The position numbers were made by a program, and so were the translations under genes. A stretch of 63,724 nt of DNA. Source: Candidatus Sabulitectum sp. (GTDB taxonomy: Bacteria > Fermentibacterota > Fermentibacteria > Fermentibacterales > JCC-6). A model generated the notes under the pieces. It ran no database searches and was not told the DNA's origin. It saw only the letters and a list, made by a program, of their open reading frames with translations. The stretch is taken from assembly GCA_023139045.1 (NCBI GenBank), contig JAGLOJ010000037.1:1-63724 (forward strand). Direction: 5' to 3'. Positions 41,755-51,113 of this stretch are shown here, one piece after another; position 1 is the first letter of the stretch; the number at the start of each line of letters is the position of its first letter.

Positions 41755-43644
41755 ATGAAGAATAACATTTTCCTCAGAACACTTGCCATGGCCGGGCCCT
41801 ACAAAGGACGGGTAGCGCTTGCGCTTCTGTTCGCCCTGATATTTGCTGCATCAAGCGGGGCTACTCTTGCCATGCTGCTTCCCGTATTTGATGATGTACT
41901 TGGAGCCGGGGAAGATACCGAATCCAGTCTCAGCCTTGAACAGGCTATGTCGCAGACTTTTATACCCCGGCTGGAAGAATTCAAGAGCTCCTTTTTCAGC
42001 GGCGACAGCTCTTCAATCCTGGAAAACGCAAAGGCTCTGCCGGGAGCATTCCTTGAAGGAATACACATATCATCTCCGTCCCAGGCACTTCTTGCGGTAA
42101 TTATAACAATTATTTCTCTTATACTCATCAAGAACATGGCTTTCTTTCTTCAGACATTTTTTATTGCCTCTGTGGAGGAGGGAATGCTGCGGGATCTGAG
42201 GGTAAAGGTGTACTCGCATCTTCTCAAGCTTGATCTCGGCTACTTTGCCAGAAGCCGTTCAGGGGAGCTGACCACCCGTATCACAGCAGATGTTGTCAGA
42301 ATAAAGAGAACAGTTACCCAGTCTCTTATTACGCTGGTTCGACAATTTTTCCTTTTGGGTGTCTACTTTTCCATTACCATGTGGGTGTCATGGAAACTGA
42401 CTCTGGTAACCATTGCGGTACTTCCGCCAAGCATGGCCCTCATTCTGCTTCTTGGCAAGAGCCTTCGCAGGAAGAGCCACCGCTCTCAGGAAAAAATGGC
42501 CGATTTCGCCAGTTTTCTCACTGAAACCATTACAGGTGTGCGGGTGGTAAAAGCATTTGCCATGGAAGACTTCGAAAAGAAAAGATTTCTTAAAAGCGTT
42601 AATGCCCACAGAAAATACGAGATTTCTCTTCGTCGGATGAAAGCTCTTTCCGGACCCATGACAGAATTTCTGGGTGCCGTTGCCGCGGGCGTTATCCTCT
42701 GGTACGGGGGAAATGCAGTTATCGATGGCACTGGAATGTCTCCGGGGAAATTCATGGTTTTTCTTGCGGCAGCGCTGAGCATGATGAATCCGGCCAAGGG
42801 TATCAGCAAAACTTATGCTTCCATACAGGCGGGGCTTGCCGCAGGCGAAAGAGTTTTCGGAATTATTGACACACCTCCCGCTATAATTGAACATCGCTCT
42901 GCTATCGTTCCGGAAAAGCTGACAAGATCTATCCGATTTGAAAATGTATCCTTCGGATACGATCCGAAGAATCCGGTATTGAAAAACATCAATCTGGAGA
43001 TAAGCACCGGTGAAATAGTGGCTCTTGTGGGCCCCAGTGGAGGTGGGAAGAGTACTCTGGCAGACATGATTCCAAGGTTTTATGATCCCGATCACGGGCG
43101 GGTGCTGTTTGATGGGACAGATGTCAGAAAACTGTCAATCGCAGGGCTGAGAAGTCAACTTGGTGTTGTGACCCAGGAAACAGTTCTGTTCAACGATACT
43201 GTATTCAACAACATAGCCTATGGTGCCACTGATATCTCAGTGGACCAGGTGAAAAAGGCGGCAGAGGTTGCCAATGCTCTTGAGTTCATAGAAAAAATGC
43301 CCCTGGGGTTCGCTACAGTGATTGGCGAAAGAGGAGTTACCCTGTCAGGCGGGCAGCGGCAGAGGTTGGCCATTGCCAGAGCTGTGCTCAAGAATCCGCC
43401 GATTCTTATTTTTGACGAAGCCACAAGTGCTCTTGATACAAAGAGTGAGAAGCTGGTTCAGCAGGCGATTGATAAGCTTGTCAAAGGTAGAACATCACTC
43501 GTGATTGCTCACAGGCTCAGCACAATAAAGAAGGCTACAAGGGTACTCTACATGGAGGACGGCAAAATACTGGAAGAGGGAACCCACGAAACACTTCTTG
43601 CCCTCGAGGGAAAGTACCATTCCCTCTGGAAGATGCAATTTTAG
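41755..43644 (+). CDS. ABC exporter, MsbA-like (permease-ATPase fusion)
   Basis: A 629-residue half-transporter. The N-terminal membrane domain (residues about 18-345, six predicted helices) has an enlarged first periplasmic loop. The ATPase domain has Walker A GPSGGGKST (from 426), Q-loop VVTQETVLFND, signature LSGGQRQRLAIARA, Walker B ILIFDEATSALD and switch His in IAHRLSTI. MsbA-type exporters flip lipid A or other lipid-linked glycans. The next gene is a GT9 heptosyltransferase-like gene, one base after the stop, which supports a cell-envelope glycan role. Confidence 0.88.
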   Translation: MKNNIFLRTLAMAGPYKGRVALALLFALIFAASSGATLAMLLPVFDDVLGAGEDTESSLSLEQAMSQTFIPRLEEFKSSFFSGDSSSILENAKALPGAFLEGIHISSPSQALLAVIITIISLILIKNMAFFLQTFFIASVEEGMLRDLRVKVYSHLLKLDLGYFARSRSGELTTRITADVVRIKRTVTQSLITLVRQFFLLGVYFSITMWVSWKLTLVTIAVLPPSMALILLLGKSLRRKSHRSQEKMADFASFLTETITGVRVVKAFAMEDFEKKRFLKSVNAHRKYEISLRRMKALSGPMTEFLGAVAAGVILWYGGNAVIDGTGMSPGKFMVFLAAALSMMNPAKGISKTYASIQAGLAAGERVFGIIDTPPAIIEHRSAIVPEKLTRSIRFENVSFGYDPKNPVLKNINLEISTGEIVALVGPSGGGKSTLADMIPRFYDPDHGRVLFDGTDVRKLSIAGLRSQLGVVTQETVLFNDTVFNNIAYGATDISVDQVKKAAEVANALEFIEKMPLGFATVIGERGVTLSGGQRQRLAIARAVLKNPPILIFDEATSALDTKSEKLVQQAIDKLVKGRTSLVIAHRLSTIKKATRVLYMEDGKILEEGTHETLLALEGKYHSLWKMQF

Positions 43645-43645
43645 C

Positions 43646-44569
43646 ATGGCCGAAAATCTTCTGGTAAGACTTCACTCACTGGGAGATGTTGTTCTTGCGT
43701 CAGGTACCGCTGTTGCAATGTCCGGAAGCGGACCTGTCAGTTTTGCAGCCAGGGCTGTGTACGAACCGATTATCAGAAGAATCCCCGGCAGCATCAAGCC
43801 GATTCCTGTCACTGGCAACTGGAAGGAACTGAGAAGAGTTTCAGAGAATTTCTCCACCATTGTAGACCTGCAGAACAACCTGACCACACGACTGGCTTTT
43901 GCCGGAAGAAATGTAAAAAGATTTCATTTCAGCCGCAGACTCAGAAGAAAGGTTCTGCTTGGTGCGGAAATCACCCTTCCATGGCGCGCAGAGGAATATC
44001 TGCGAACCTGGTCAGTTCATGGCGACCCTTCTCCTGTTCTTACAAGATTTGAAACTCCTCGCGACGGCAGGTTTACCGTCGGGATAGTAGCAGGGGGGAG
44101 ATGGCCCATGAAGACCGTGCCATCCGGTGTTGTAACTGAGCTGGCCCGTCTTTTCTGCGACCTCAAAGGAGCTCGGGTACTTATCATGGGGGATTCCGAG
44201 GATTGCCTTCTTGCAGAGCACATTGCAGAGCAGTGCGGTTACCGTGATGTGAAAAGCGTGGCTGGCGAGGGGGGAATATCCCGGTTGATAGACAGAATTG
44301 AAAAGCTTGATCTGCTCATCTCACCGGATTCCGGTCCTGCCCATCTTGCCCTGGCTCTCGGGGTTCCGGTACAGGTTGTTTTTACATCCACTTCTCCCGC
44401 TCTGGGGTTCTGGTCAGAGAATTTCAAAGGTGCCTTCATGGTCGACCCGATTCCATGCAGACCATGCCACAGACATGGCGGAAAAAAATGTACAGCAGGA
44501 GATGAGCAATGCAGAAGAATGCTTGTTCCAAGGGATGTATTTGAGGAGGCAATGTGTCTGGTTCAATGA
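43646..44569 (+). CDS. Glycosyltransferase family 9 (heptosyltransferase-like)
   Basis: A 307-residue GT9 protein. Seen: N-terminal LLVRLHSLGDVVLASG (acceptor loop with the catalytic-type Asp), TVGIVAGGRWPMKTVPSGVV, and the nucleotide-sugar site ISPDSGPAHLALALGVPVQVVF. The C terminus has a Cys/His-rich tail (CRPCHRHGGKKC, then DEQC) found in many GT9 proteins. It probably adds a heptose or similar sugar to LPS core. The ATG lies one base after the ABC gene stop. The gene overlaps mutS by 16 bases. Confidence 0.87.
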   Translation: MAENLLVRLHSLGDVVLASGTAVAMSGSGPVSFAARAVYEPIIRRIPGSIKPIPVTGNWKELRRVSENFSTIVDLQNNLTTRLAFAGRNVKRFHFSRRLRRKVLLGAEITLPWRAEEYLRTWSVHGDPSPVLTRFETPRDGRFTVGIVAGGRWPMKTVPSGVVTELARLFCDLKGARVLIMGDSEDCLLAEHIAEQCGYRDVKSVAGEGGISRLIDRIEKLDLLISPDSGPAHLALALGVPVQVVFTSTSPALGFWSENFKGAFMVDPIPCRPCHRHGGKKCTAGDEQCRRMLVPRDVFEEAMCLVQ

Positions 44570-47118
44570 ACAGCCCCATGATGAAACAGTATCTTGCAAT
44601 GAAGAGTGATCATCCGGATTCAGTGCTGTTGTTCCGAATGGGCGATTTCTACGAAACATTCCTCGATGATGCAAAAACAGTTGCATCAATTCTTGGAATA
44701 ACACTCACAGCCAGGCAGAAGAACAAAGACACCGGAGAGGGAATTCCCCTTGCCGGTTTTCCATATCACGCCCTTGACGGCTATCTTACAAAGCTGATTC
44801 GAGCAGGTTGCCGTGTGGCCGTCTGTGAGCAGACTGAAGATCCGAAGATGGCCAGGGGGCTCGTTAAGAGAGATGTTGTTGAGATTGTCACTCCTGGTAC
44901 GCTGGTTAGTGGTTCGGCTCTCGATGAACGGTCAACTGCTCTTCTGGCATCAGTATCTGTCATAGGTGACAGGGCAGCGATTGTGTTCTGCGATGTGTCC
45001 ACTGGAGATATCCGGGCAACTGAGCTGAAGGCTTCTCAGCTTGCTTCAGAGCTGGCCAGAAGCGCTCCAAGAGAAGTTGTCGTTTCAGACAACACCCCGG
45101 TAACCATCCCTGACGGTTGCGAGACCACCATCCTGGAAAGCTGGAAATTTGATCCACAGTCAGGAGAGCGGGAGATAACTCATACTTTCGGTAAGGCCGC
45201 CGCTGAAGGATTCGGTCTTGCAGACAGCCCGGTTCTTCTTTCCGCCATGGGGGCCCTGCTCACCTACATAGGACACACCAAAAGATCCAGCGTTTCCCAC
45301 CTTGATTTCAGGGGAGTTTACAGGCAGAGTGATTATCTGGTTATGGACAGATCGAGCTCCAGAGCTCTGGGGATAGTAGACTCTCCACCCGGCGAAGAAG
45401 ACGCGATTCTGGCAGATAGAACTGATAGAACTGAGACTCCCGGTGGTGGCAGACTCTGGAGACAGTGGTTGATTTCGCCGCCAATGAACAAAATTGTAAT
45501 ACAAACCAGGCATACAGCTGTAGAAGACCTCATTGCAGCAGGCCTGCATGATCACCTCAGAAGAATTCTTGAAAAAGCCACAGACCTGGAGCGCCAGGGA
45601 GGCAAACTCGGCACCCTCAGGGCAACCCCGAGAGATCTGAGATCAATTCAACAGACAGCGGCCCTTGTTCCCCGGATTAAAGAGCATCTTTCAGGGTCGG
45701 TATCAAGCCTGCTGGAAGAAATGTCAGAGATGGATTCACTTCCGGATCTGGTAGAAATGATAGATAAAACGCTCTCTGATGATCCTCCTGCAAGGCTGTC
45801 TGAGGGTGGTTACATAAGAGACGGGTACTCGGCAGAGCTTGATAGCCTCAGGGTAGTTAAAACCGGAGGCAGGCAGTGGATGGATGAAATGCTGGAAAGA
45901 GAGCGGACAGAGACCGGTATTGCAAAACTGTCCATCGGGTACAACAAAGTATTCGGTTATTACCTTTCAGTTTCAAACTCCTTCAAGCATCTCGTTCCCG
46001 ACTATTTCATCAGAAAACAGACTCTTGTTGGTGGAGAACGGTTCATTACTCCGGAATTGAAGGAGATGGAAGAGAAAATTCTCAATGCAGACGATAATAT
46101 TGCGGTTCTGGAAGCAGAGATTTTCGGCAAGCTTCTTCACAAGGTGGCTTCCGCTGTCGGCCGTATCAAAAAGGCAGGCCGTGCTCTTTCCGAGTTGGAT
46201 GTACTCTGCTCACTGGCGGGTATCGCTGCTGAAAAGGGATGGGTGAGGCCGGAACTTTCTCAGGAACCTGTGCTGGCTATTACGGAAGGAAGACATCCGG
46301 TTCTAGAGGACATGCTGCCCCGGGGAGAGTGTGTTCCCAATGATATTACACTGAACAGAGAGAACAGAATTCTTCTCGTGACCGGGCCGAACATGGCGGG
46401 AAAATCCACTTACCTGAGGCAGGCTGCCCTGCTGGTTATCCTTGCCCAGTGCGGGTCATTCGTACCGGCAGAATCAATGACATTCAGCCCGGTTGACAGA
46501 ATTTACACAAGAATAGGTTCAGGTGATCGCCTTTCCAGAGGACAATCCACATTCCTTGTTGAAATGGCTGAAGCAGCTTCTCTGCTCAACGGCAGTACCG
46601 AACGAAGCCTTGCCATTCTCGACGAGGTTGGCAGAGGTACCAGCACCTATGACGGTCTTTCCATCGCATGGGCAATGCTGGAGTACCTTCATGACAACGG
46701 TGAGCACAGGCCAATGGTTCTTTTTGCCACTCACTACCACGAACTCACTTCTCTGGCATCAAGGTTACCGCTCTGCGCCAATGCAAACGTAGTTGTTCGA
46801 GAGACTGGAAACAGGATCGCTTTTCTCTACAAGGTAGAGGAGGGTGCTGCAGATAGATCCTACGGAATACATGTTGCGGCAATGGCAGGCGTACCATCCA
46901 CTGTTCTCAGAAGAGCCCGAAAAGTTCTCCAGGATCTTGAATCGGGAAAACATCTCCTTCCCTCCAGCAGCAGAAACGAAACAGGTCAGATGACACTTCC
47001 TCTTGCAAACCCGGAACACCCGGTTCTTGAAGAAATAAGAAAGATGGAACCCGACAGTCTTACCCCGCGCAAGGCACTGGAACTCATCTACCTGCTTAGA
47101 GAAAAACTCGAGCCTTAA
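44554..47118 (+). CDS. mutS: DNA mismatch repair protein MutS
   Basis: An 854-residue MutS1. The mismatch-reading loop GDFYETF near the N terminus, domains II and III (YIRDGYSAELDSLR; SIGYNKVFGYYLSVSN) and the ATPase (Walker A GPNMAGKSTYLR from 611; STFLVEMAEAASLL; Walker B LAILDEVGRGTSTYDG; ATHYHELTSL) are all present. It detects mismatches and recruits MutL; no mutL is in the window. The start is probably the GTG at 44554, four bases after GAGGAGG, inside the GT9 gene; the ATG at 44566 is the alternative. Confidence 0.96.
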   Translation: MSGSMNSPMMKQYLAMKSDHPDSVLLFRMGDFYETFLDDAKTVASILGITLTARQKNKDTGEGIPLAGFPYHALDGYLTKLIRAGCRVAVCEQTEDPKMARGLVKRDVVEIVTPGTLVSGSALDERSTALLASVSVIGDRAAIVFCDVSTGDIRATELKASQLASELARSAPREVVVSDNTPVTIPDGCETTILESWKFDPQSGEREITHTFGKAAAEGFGLADSPVLLSAMGALLTYIGHTKRSSVSHLDFRGVYRQSDYLVMDRSSSRALGIVDSPPGEEDAILADRTDRTETPGGGRLWRQWLISPPMNKIVIQTRHTAVEDLIAAGLHDHLRRILEKATDLERQGGKLGTLRATPRDLRSIQQTAALVPRIKEHLSGSVSSLLEEMSEMDSLPDLVEMIDKTLSDDPPARLSEGGYIRDGYSAELDSLRVVKTGGRQWMDEMLERERTETGIAKLSIGYNKVFGYYLSVSNSFKHLVPDYFIRKQTLVGGERFITPELKEMEEKILNADDNIAVLEAEIFGKLLHKVASAVGRIKKAGRALSELDVLCSLAGIAAEKGWVRPELSQEPVLAITEGRHPVLEDMLPRGECVPNDITLNRENRILLVTGPNMAGKSTYLRQAALLVILAQCGSFVPAESMTFSPVDRIYTRIGSGDRLSRGQSTFLVEMAEAASLLNGSTERSLAILDEVGRGTSTYDGLSIAWAMLEYLHDNGEHRPMVLFATHYHELTSLASRLPLCANANVVVRETGNRIAFLYKVEEGAADRSYGIHVAAMAGVPSTVLRRARKVLQDLESGKHLLPSSSRNETGQMTLPLANPEHPVLEEIRKMEPDSLTPRKALELIYLLREKLEP

Positions 47119-47200
47119 TCACCGCATGTAGTTTTGATGGTATTGCAGAAGTTATGTAACTGCATGACAAGCAATGTTATACAAGCAAGGTAAACAAGTG

Positions 47201-47229
47201 TTTACATCGGGCCTGGAATACTGTATAGT
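47201..47229 (+). promoter_or_regulatory. Promoter of the small gene at 47249
   Basis: TTTACA (47201-47206) and TATAGT (47224-47229) are 17 bases apart, which makes a very good sigma-70 promoter. The expected start would give a leader of only about 13 bases. An inverted repeat around 47144-47164 (AGTTA-TG-TAACT with TGC/GCA outside) lies upstream and could be a regulator site. Confidence 0.65.
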
Positions 47230-47248
47230 AAGTGCGGAGGTGACGAAA

Positions 47249-47632
47249 ATGAAAAACAGATGGGCTGTTCAGACAGAAAAAGGAGATCACAGCGCTGACG
47301 CTGTGTGGGGCGCAGTAGAAGAAGGGTCGGGAAGAAAAACAACGGCAATAGTGCTGAATACTAACTCAAGGGCCGCAGTGGTTATACTGGCATCCGGAAT
47401 GTTTTATCTCAAAGGGCCGGGAATGGTCAGGCCCGTATTGTTCAGAATTGAAAACTGCAGCAGAGCAAGAATAGAGGGTTGCATGTTCATAAAAGCCATC
47501 GAGGTTGCAGATATGGTAAGACTGAAAGAAAACAGCATACTCAGGGAAATGAGGAAACTGCTTGAACTTGACATGATAGAATCAGTAGAGAATTCAGCCG
47601 CTCTGCCTGTTTTTCACACTGCAGCTTCCTGA
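47249..47632 (+). CDS. Small cytoplasmic protein of unknown function
   Basis: A 127-residue protein that I do not recognise. The ATG at 47249 follows GGAGG by eight bases and lies just downstream of a strong promoter, so it is well expressed and independent of mutS. There is no signal peptide or membrane segment. A beta-rich first part (TTAIVLNTNSRAAVVILASGMFYLKGPG) is followed by a helical, charged C terminus (LKENSILREMRKLLELDMIE). It has two Cys near the middle (IENCSRARIEGC). Confidence 0.6.
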   Translation: MKNRWAVQTEKGDHSADAVWGAVEEGSGRKTTAIVLNTNSRAAVVILASGMFYLKGPGMVRPVLFRIENCSRARIEGCMFIKAIEVADMVRLKENSILREMRKLLELDMIESVENSAALPVFHTAAS

Positions 47633-47716
47633 ACAGGCTCATCAGTTGTAGAAAATCACTTTTGGGCTAATATTCCCCTTTTGTAAAAGACTTTTTTTTG
47701 CCATGGGGGGTATCAA

Positions 47717-48457
47717 ATTTCAGACGAGGGAATAAGCCTGTTTTTTCCTGCCTTCAACGAGGAAGAAAATGTTGAATACATGGTTTCAAGAGCTCGGGAA
47801 GTTCTTAACAGAATTGTCGGGGCGAACTGGGAAGTCATAGTAGTAGACGACGGCTCTACCGATTCCACCGCATCAATAGCACGTTCATTGTCAAAAAATG
47901 ATCCTCGTATAAGCCTTGTATCACACAAAGGTAATCTGGGATTCGGCAGAGCGGTAAGAACTGGAATAGAACAATCAACCAAAGAGTGGATATTCTATAC
48001 AGATTGTGATGGTCAATTTGATCTTGAGGAGCTTGAGCTGGTCTGGGCAAGACGGAAAGAAGCTGATATTGTCTCCGCGTTCAGAAGAGGAAGAAGAGAT
48101 CCGGGCATGCGCCTGGGGTATTCACTCCTCTGGACCACTCTTACGCTTATGCTCTTCCTGCGTGGATTCAAAGACGTTGATTCATCCTTTAAACTTTACA
48201 GGGCATCCATTTTTAAATTCATCAAACCCGTATCAACATGTGGAGTTATTGACTTTGAAATTCTCACCCTTGCCCGTGACATGGGATACAGGGTCATTCA
48301 AATTCCTGTAAGTCATTACAACAGACGAGCCGGCACAGTTTCGTTTGAGAGCGTAAGAAGCGGGTTTATTGCACTTGTAAGATTCAGTGCCATCCATGAG
48401 ATGTTCCGGCAGTTAATCGCTTTTAGAATAAGAAGCTGGCGGGGTATAAAAAGGTGA
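47717..48457 (+). CDS. Glycosyltransferase family 2 with a non-standard or frameshifted start
   Basis: A GT2 (dolichyl-phosphate mannosyltransferase-like) enzyme. The family's N-terminal strand ISLFFPAFNEEENVE lies upstream of the first in-frame ATG (47780), so the real start is further upstream. The only nearby options are ATT at 47717, six bases after GGGGGG, or ATA at 47732. Alternatively, adding one base to the G6 run at 47705-47710 would bring the ATG at 47703 into frame. Further motifs are VVDDGSTDSTASIA, FYTDCDGQFDLEE (DxD) and FKLYRASIFKF. It transfers a sugar, probably to a lipid carrier, at the head of a long glycan operon. Confidence 0.8.
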   Translation: MSDEGISLFFPAFNEEENVEYMVSRAREVLNRIVGANWEVIVVDDGSTDSTASIARSLSKNDPRISLVSHKGNLGFGRAVRTGIEQSTKEWIFYTDCDGQFDLEELELVWARRKEADIVSAFRRGRRDPGMRLGYSLLWTTLTLMLFLRGFKDVDSSFKLYRASIFKFIKPVSTCGVIDFEILTLARDMGYRVIQIPVSHYNRRAGTVSFESVRSGFIALVRFSAIHEMFRQLIAFRIRSWRGIKR

Positions 48458-49575
48458 TAAAAGCAATGCTTGTTACTCCGTTCCCGCCGCAGCCCACCGG
48501 CCTTGCAGACTATGCAAAGAGAATACTTTCACTCACAAAAGATCACGTTGAATGGACTGTTGCATATCCCTCAGAAGCTCTTCCGGTCGAGGGTATTCAT
48601 TGTGTTCCAATATCAAAGTTGCGCGAAGAGAACTTCAATGTGCCGGTAATTTATCAGGTGGGCAATTCACAACACTGTGAGGAAGTTATTGAAGCCCTTA
48701 TTGCCCATGGCGGAACCGGACTCTTTCACGAAACAAATATGCATCACGTTCTCAGAAATATGGCAAACAACTCGGGCGACTGGAAAAGCTACAAAGATCA
48801 TGCAGTGTATGATTACGGAGAAAAATCAGAGGCATTTCTGGAGGTCATGGGAAAAAAGGCGAAGAGCTTATCGGAATACGACAGACGACTCAGAGCAAAC
48901 CCTCTGGTCGGGAAACTGGTTTCAGCCAGCCGGATAGTGGCAGTACTGAGTGATACGGCAAAGTGGGAAATGGAAAAGATTGCACAGGGAAAACCGGTTA
49001 TACGAATGGGTTTTCTTCCAGACTTTCTGGAGCGAGTGAAAAAATCGGAAAAGACAGGTACAACAATTACCATCGGTATTGCTGGAACCTTCCACTACGG
49101 AAGAAGCTGGGAAGAAATGGTGAATGCCGTATCAATGCTTAGAAGAGTATTTGACTGTCGTCTTCTTGTGGCTGGCGGAGGCTGGCCCGACACGAAACAT
49201 TCCTGGATTACCGTAACCGGTCGACTGTCGGGAAATGAGTTCCGTCAGCAGATTGAGAAATTCGATATCGCAATTGACCTCAGGCATCACACCTGCGGTG
49301 AAACCAGTGGATCAATGATGGACATTCTCCGAAGCGCGATACCGGCAGTTGTATCCGCAGAAGGTTCTTTCAGGGATATACCTGCCGGTGCAGTTCTAAG
49401 AATTCCTGCTGAATCAGGCGCTGGCGGAGCATATGCAGCTCTCAAATATCTTCTGAGCAATGTTGAGACGTCTTCTTCAATTTCAGAGGCAGCAGCCGAG
49501 TATTTTGCAGATGTCAGTGACAGAAAAAAATGCCTTGCTCAATGGCTTGATCTTCTGAAGAGAAGCGGGAAATGA
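48454..49575 (+). CDS. GT-B glycosyltransferase-like protein
   Basis: A 373-residue protein with a GT4-like two-lobe layout: MLVTPFPPQPTGLADYAKRI at the N terminus (glycine loop), IGIAGTFHYGRSWEEMV in the linker, and a C-terminal lobe with DLRHHTCGETSGSMMDILRSAIPAVVS in place of the usual E-x7-E motif. It probably transfers a sugar onto a growing glycan. The start is a GTG overlapping the previous stop, and the end overlaps the next gene by four bases. Confidence 0.72.
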   Translation: MIKAMLVTPFPPQPTGLADYAKRILSLTKDHVEWTVAYPSEALPVEGIHCVPISKLREENFNVPVIYQVGNSQHCEEVIEALIAHGGTGLFHETNMHHVLRNMANNSGDWKSYKDHAVYDYGEKSEAFLEVMGKKAKSLSEYDRRLRANPLVGKLVSASRIVAVLSDTAKWEMEKIAQGKPVIRMGFLPDFLERVKKSEKTGTTITIGIAGTFHYGRSWEEMVNAVSMLRRVFDCRLLVAGGGWPDTKHSWITVTGRLSGNEFRQQIEKFDIAIDLRHHTCGETSGSMMDILRSAIPAVVSAEGSFRDIPAGAVLRIPAESGAGGAYAALKYLLSNVETSSSISEAAAEYFADVSDRKKCLAQWLDLLKRSGK

Positions 49576-51113
49576 ATACGAAGTATCTGCTTATTTTCCT
49601 TGCGGTGCTTTTTCTTCTACCATGGACCGCTGCGCTGTCTGGCAGCAATGAAACAGTGGGAATGCCCGCGAGTGATGAGCATGCTATTGTTCAAGGAGAC
49701 AGTGATGTCTATGACTCTGTCTGGCATGTCCACTGGGTTCGTACTGCATTCGCAGAAAAACTGGATCCCAGGGTTTACGGTGACATATCTCTCGCCTGGC
49801 ACAATATGGGGTGGCCGGATCTTTTCTTTTCGTTTATCACCGGCAGCAGTTACAATCTGATGCTCTTTTTCGGAGCACTCTTTTCCGCTTTTACCGGGTT
49901 TCTTCTTGCAAGATCCTGGGGTCTTGGAAAGAGTGGATCTCTTCTCGCAGGATTTATTATTGCATGGATGCCTGTCCGTTTGATCAGAATGTATCAGCAC
50001 TATACCATTGCTTCCATCGGCTATGTTCTTCTGGTTATGCTTTTTCTTAGAAACTGGGTTCTCAAGGGTGGTGCGAGAAATCTCATTCTACTCATTTTCT
50101 TTGCTGCTGTTGCGGTGATGGAAAGCCTTTATCACGGAGTAACCATTGCCTTCGGATGGTTGATATCTTCCTTTCTCATGGGCAGAAAATATGCAAAGAG
50201 ATCTCTGATTGCGGGTGCCCTGGCCGGTGCAGGATGCATACTGGGATCTCTCTGGTTTTTTACAACTCCCGGAGCCCTGGGGCAGAATCCGGAAAAAGAC
50301 TGGAAAGAGGCCGTTTTCTGGGCTGCAGAACCTCAGTCCTTTTTCCTTCCGTCATTTATGGGAAACCCCCTGATTCCTGATTACATGCCCAACGACTTTG
50401 AGGGTGTAGTTACTCCGGGAGCCACAGTTGCTATTCTGGCTTTACTGTATTGCTGGATGAAAAGATCCTGGAAGGCTCTTCTCGCAGTGCTTGCTGTTGT
50501 GATTCTGTCTATGGGACCACTTTTAAAAATCAATGGAATACCCACTCCGGTTCCGCTGCCTTACTTGATTCTGGTGAAGCTTCCGTGGCTCTCCGCAGCC
50601 AGAGCTCCTTCAAGATTGGCGATTCTTGCCGGGATAATGGCTGCAATTGCTGCCGGTGCATTTGTTGAACGCAGAAAACCCAAAGCAGCGTGGCTCCTTA
50701 CCGGGCTGATACTCCTTGAGATAGTTCCATGGGGGGTACGCCTAATTGACTCCACCATACCGGGCTTTTATTCAACAGACGTCGCTGCCGGACTCACTCT
50801 GGAGATTCCCTCATCCGATTTAATAAGAAGGTATTCTCTCTTTTCAACTGCCGACAGTTCACCCAGGATTGTTAAATTTCTGGCCAGAGGAGGAGAGCGT
50901 CAGATGGAGAACATTCCTGCAGGCCTGATATGGGGAAGTACTGCCGCACCGGATGAGGCTGACATTATTCTCACTGGAGCCGAGACTGTTGTGTACAACC
51001 GGTGGATGTTTACAGATTCCATAAGAAATCATTACGATTTTCTCTATAAAGATATTTTTCCGGAGCAGGGCAAAGGAGACAGTGTCTGGGTATGGGTAAG
51101 GACATCATTGTGA
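49572..51113 (+). CDS. Polytopic membrane protein, GT-C/YfhO-like
   Basis: A 513-residue inner-membrane protein with about ten hydrophobic helices between residues 5 and 400 and a C-terminal soluble part. After the first helix, an acidic motif (SDVYDSVWHVHW) resembles the catalytic Asp loop of GT-C enzymes that use lipid-linked sugars, and VRLIRMYQHYTIASIG is similar to loops in YfhO-type proteins. It overlaps neighbours on both sides. It probably decorates a glycan or lipid on the outer face of the membrane; the substrate is unknown. Confidence 0.68.
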   Translation: MNTKYLLIFLAVLFLLPWTAALSGSNETVGMPASDEHAIVQGDSDVYDSVWHVHWVRTAFAEKLDPRVYGDISLAWHNMGWPDLFFSFITGSSYNLMLFFGALFSAFTGFLLARSWGLGKSGSLLAGFIIAWMPVRLIRMYQHYTIASIGYVLLVMLFLRNWVLKGGARNLILLIFFAAVAVMESLYHGVTIAFGWLISSFLMGRKYAKRSLIAGALAGAGCILGSLWFFTTPGALGQNPEKDWKEAVFWAAEPQSFFLPSFMGNPLIPDYMPNDFEGVVTPGATVAILALLYCWMKRSWKALLAVLAVVILSMGPLLKINGIPTPVPLPYLILVKLPWLSAARAPSRLAILAGIMAAIAAGAFVERRKPKAAWLLTGLILLEIVPWGVRLIDSTIPGFYSTDVAAGLTLEIPSSDLIRRYSLFSTADSSPRIVKFLARGGERQMENIPAGLIWGSTAAPDEADIILTGAETVVYNRWMFTDSIRNHYDFLYKDIFPEQGKGDSVWVWVRTSL

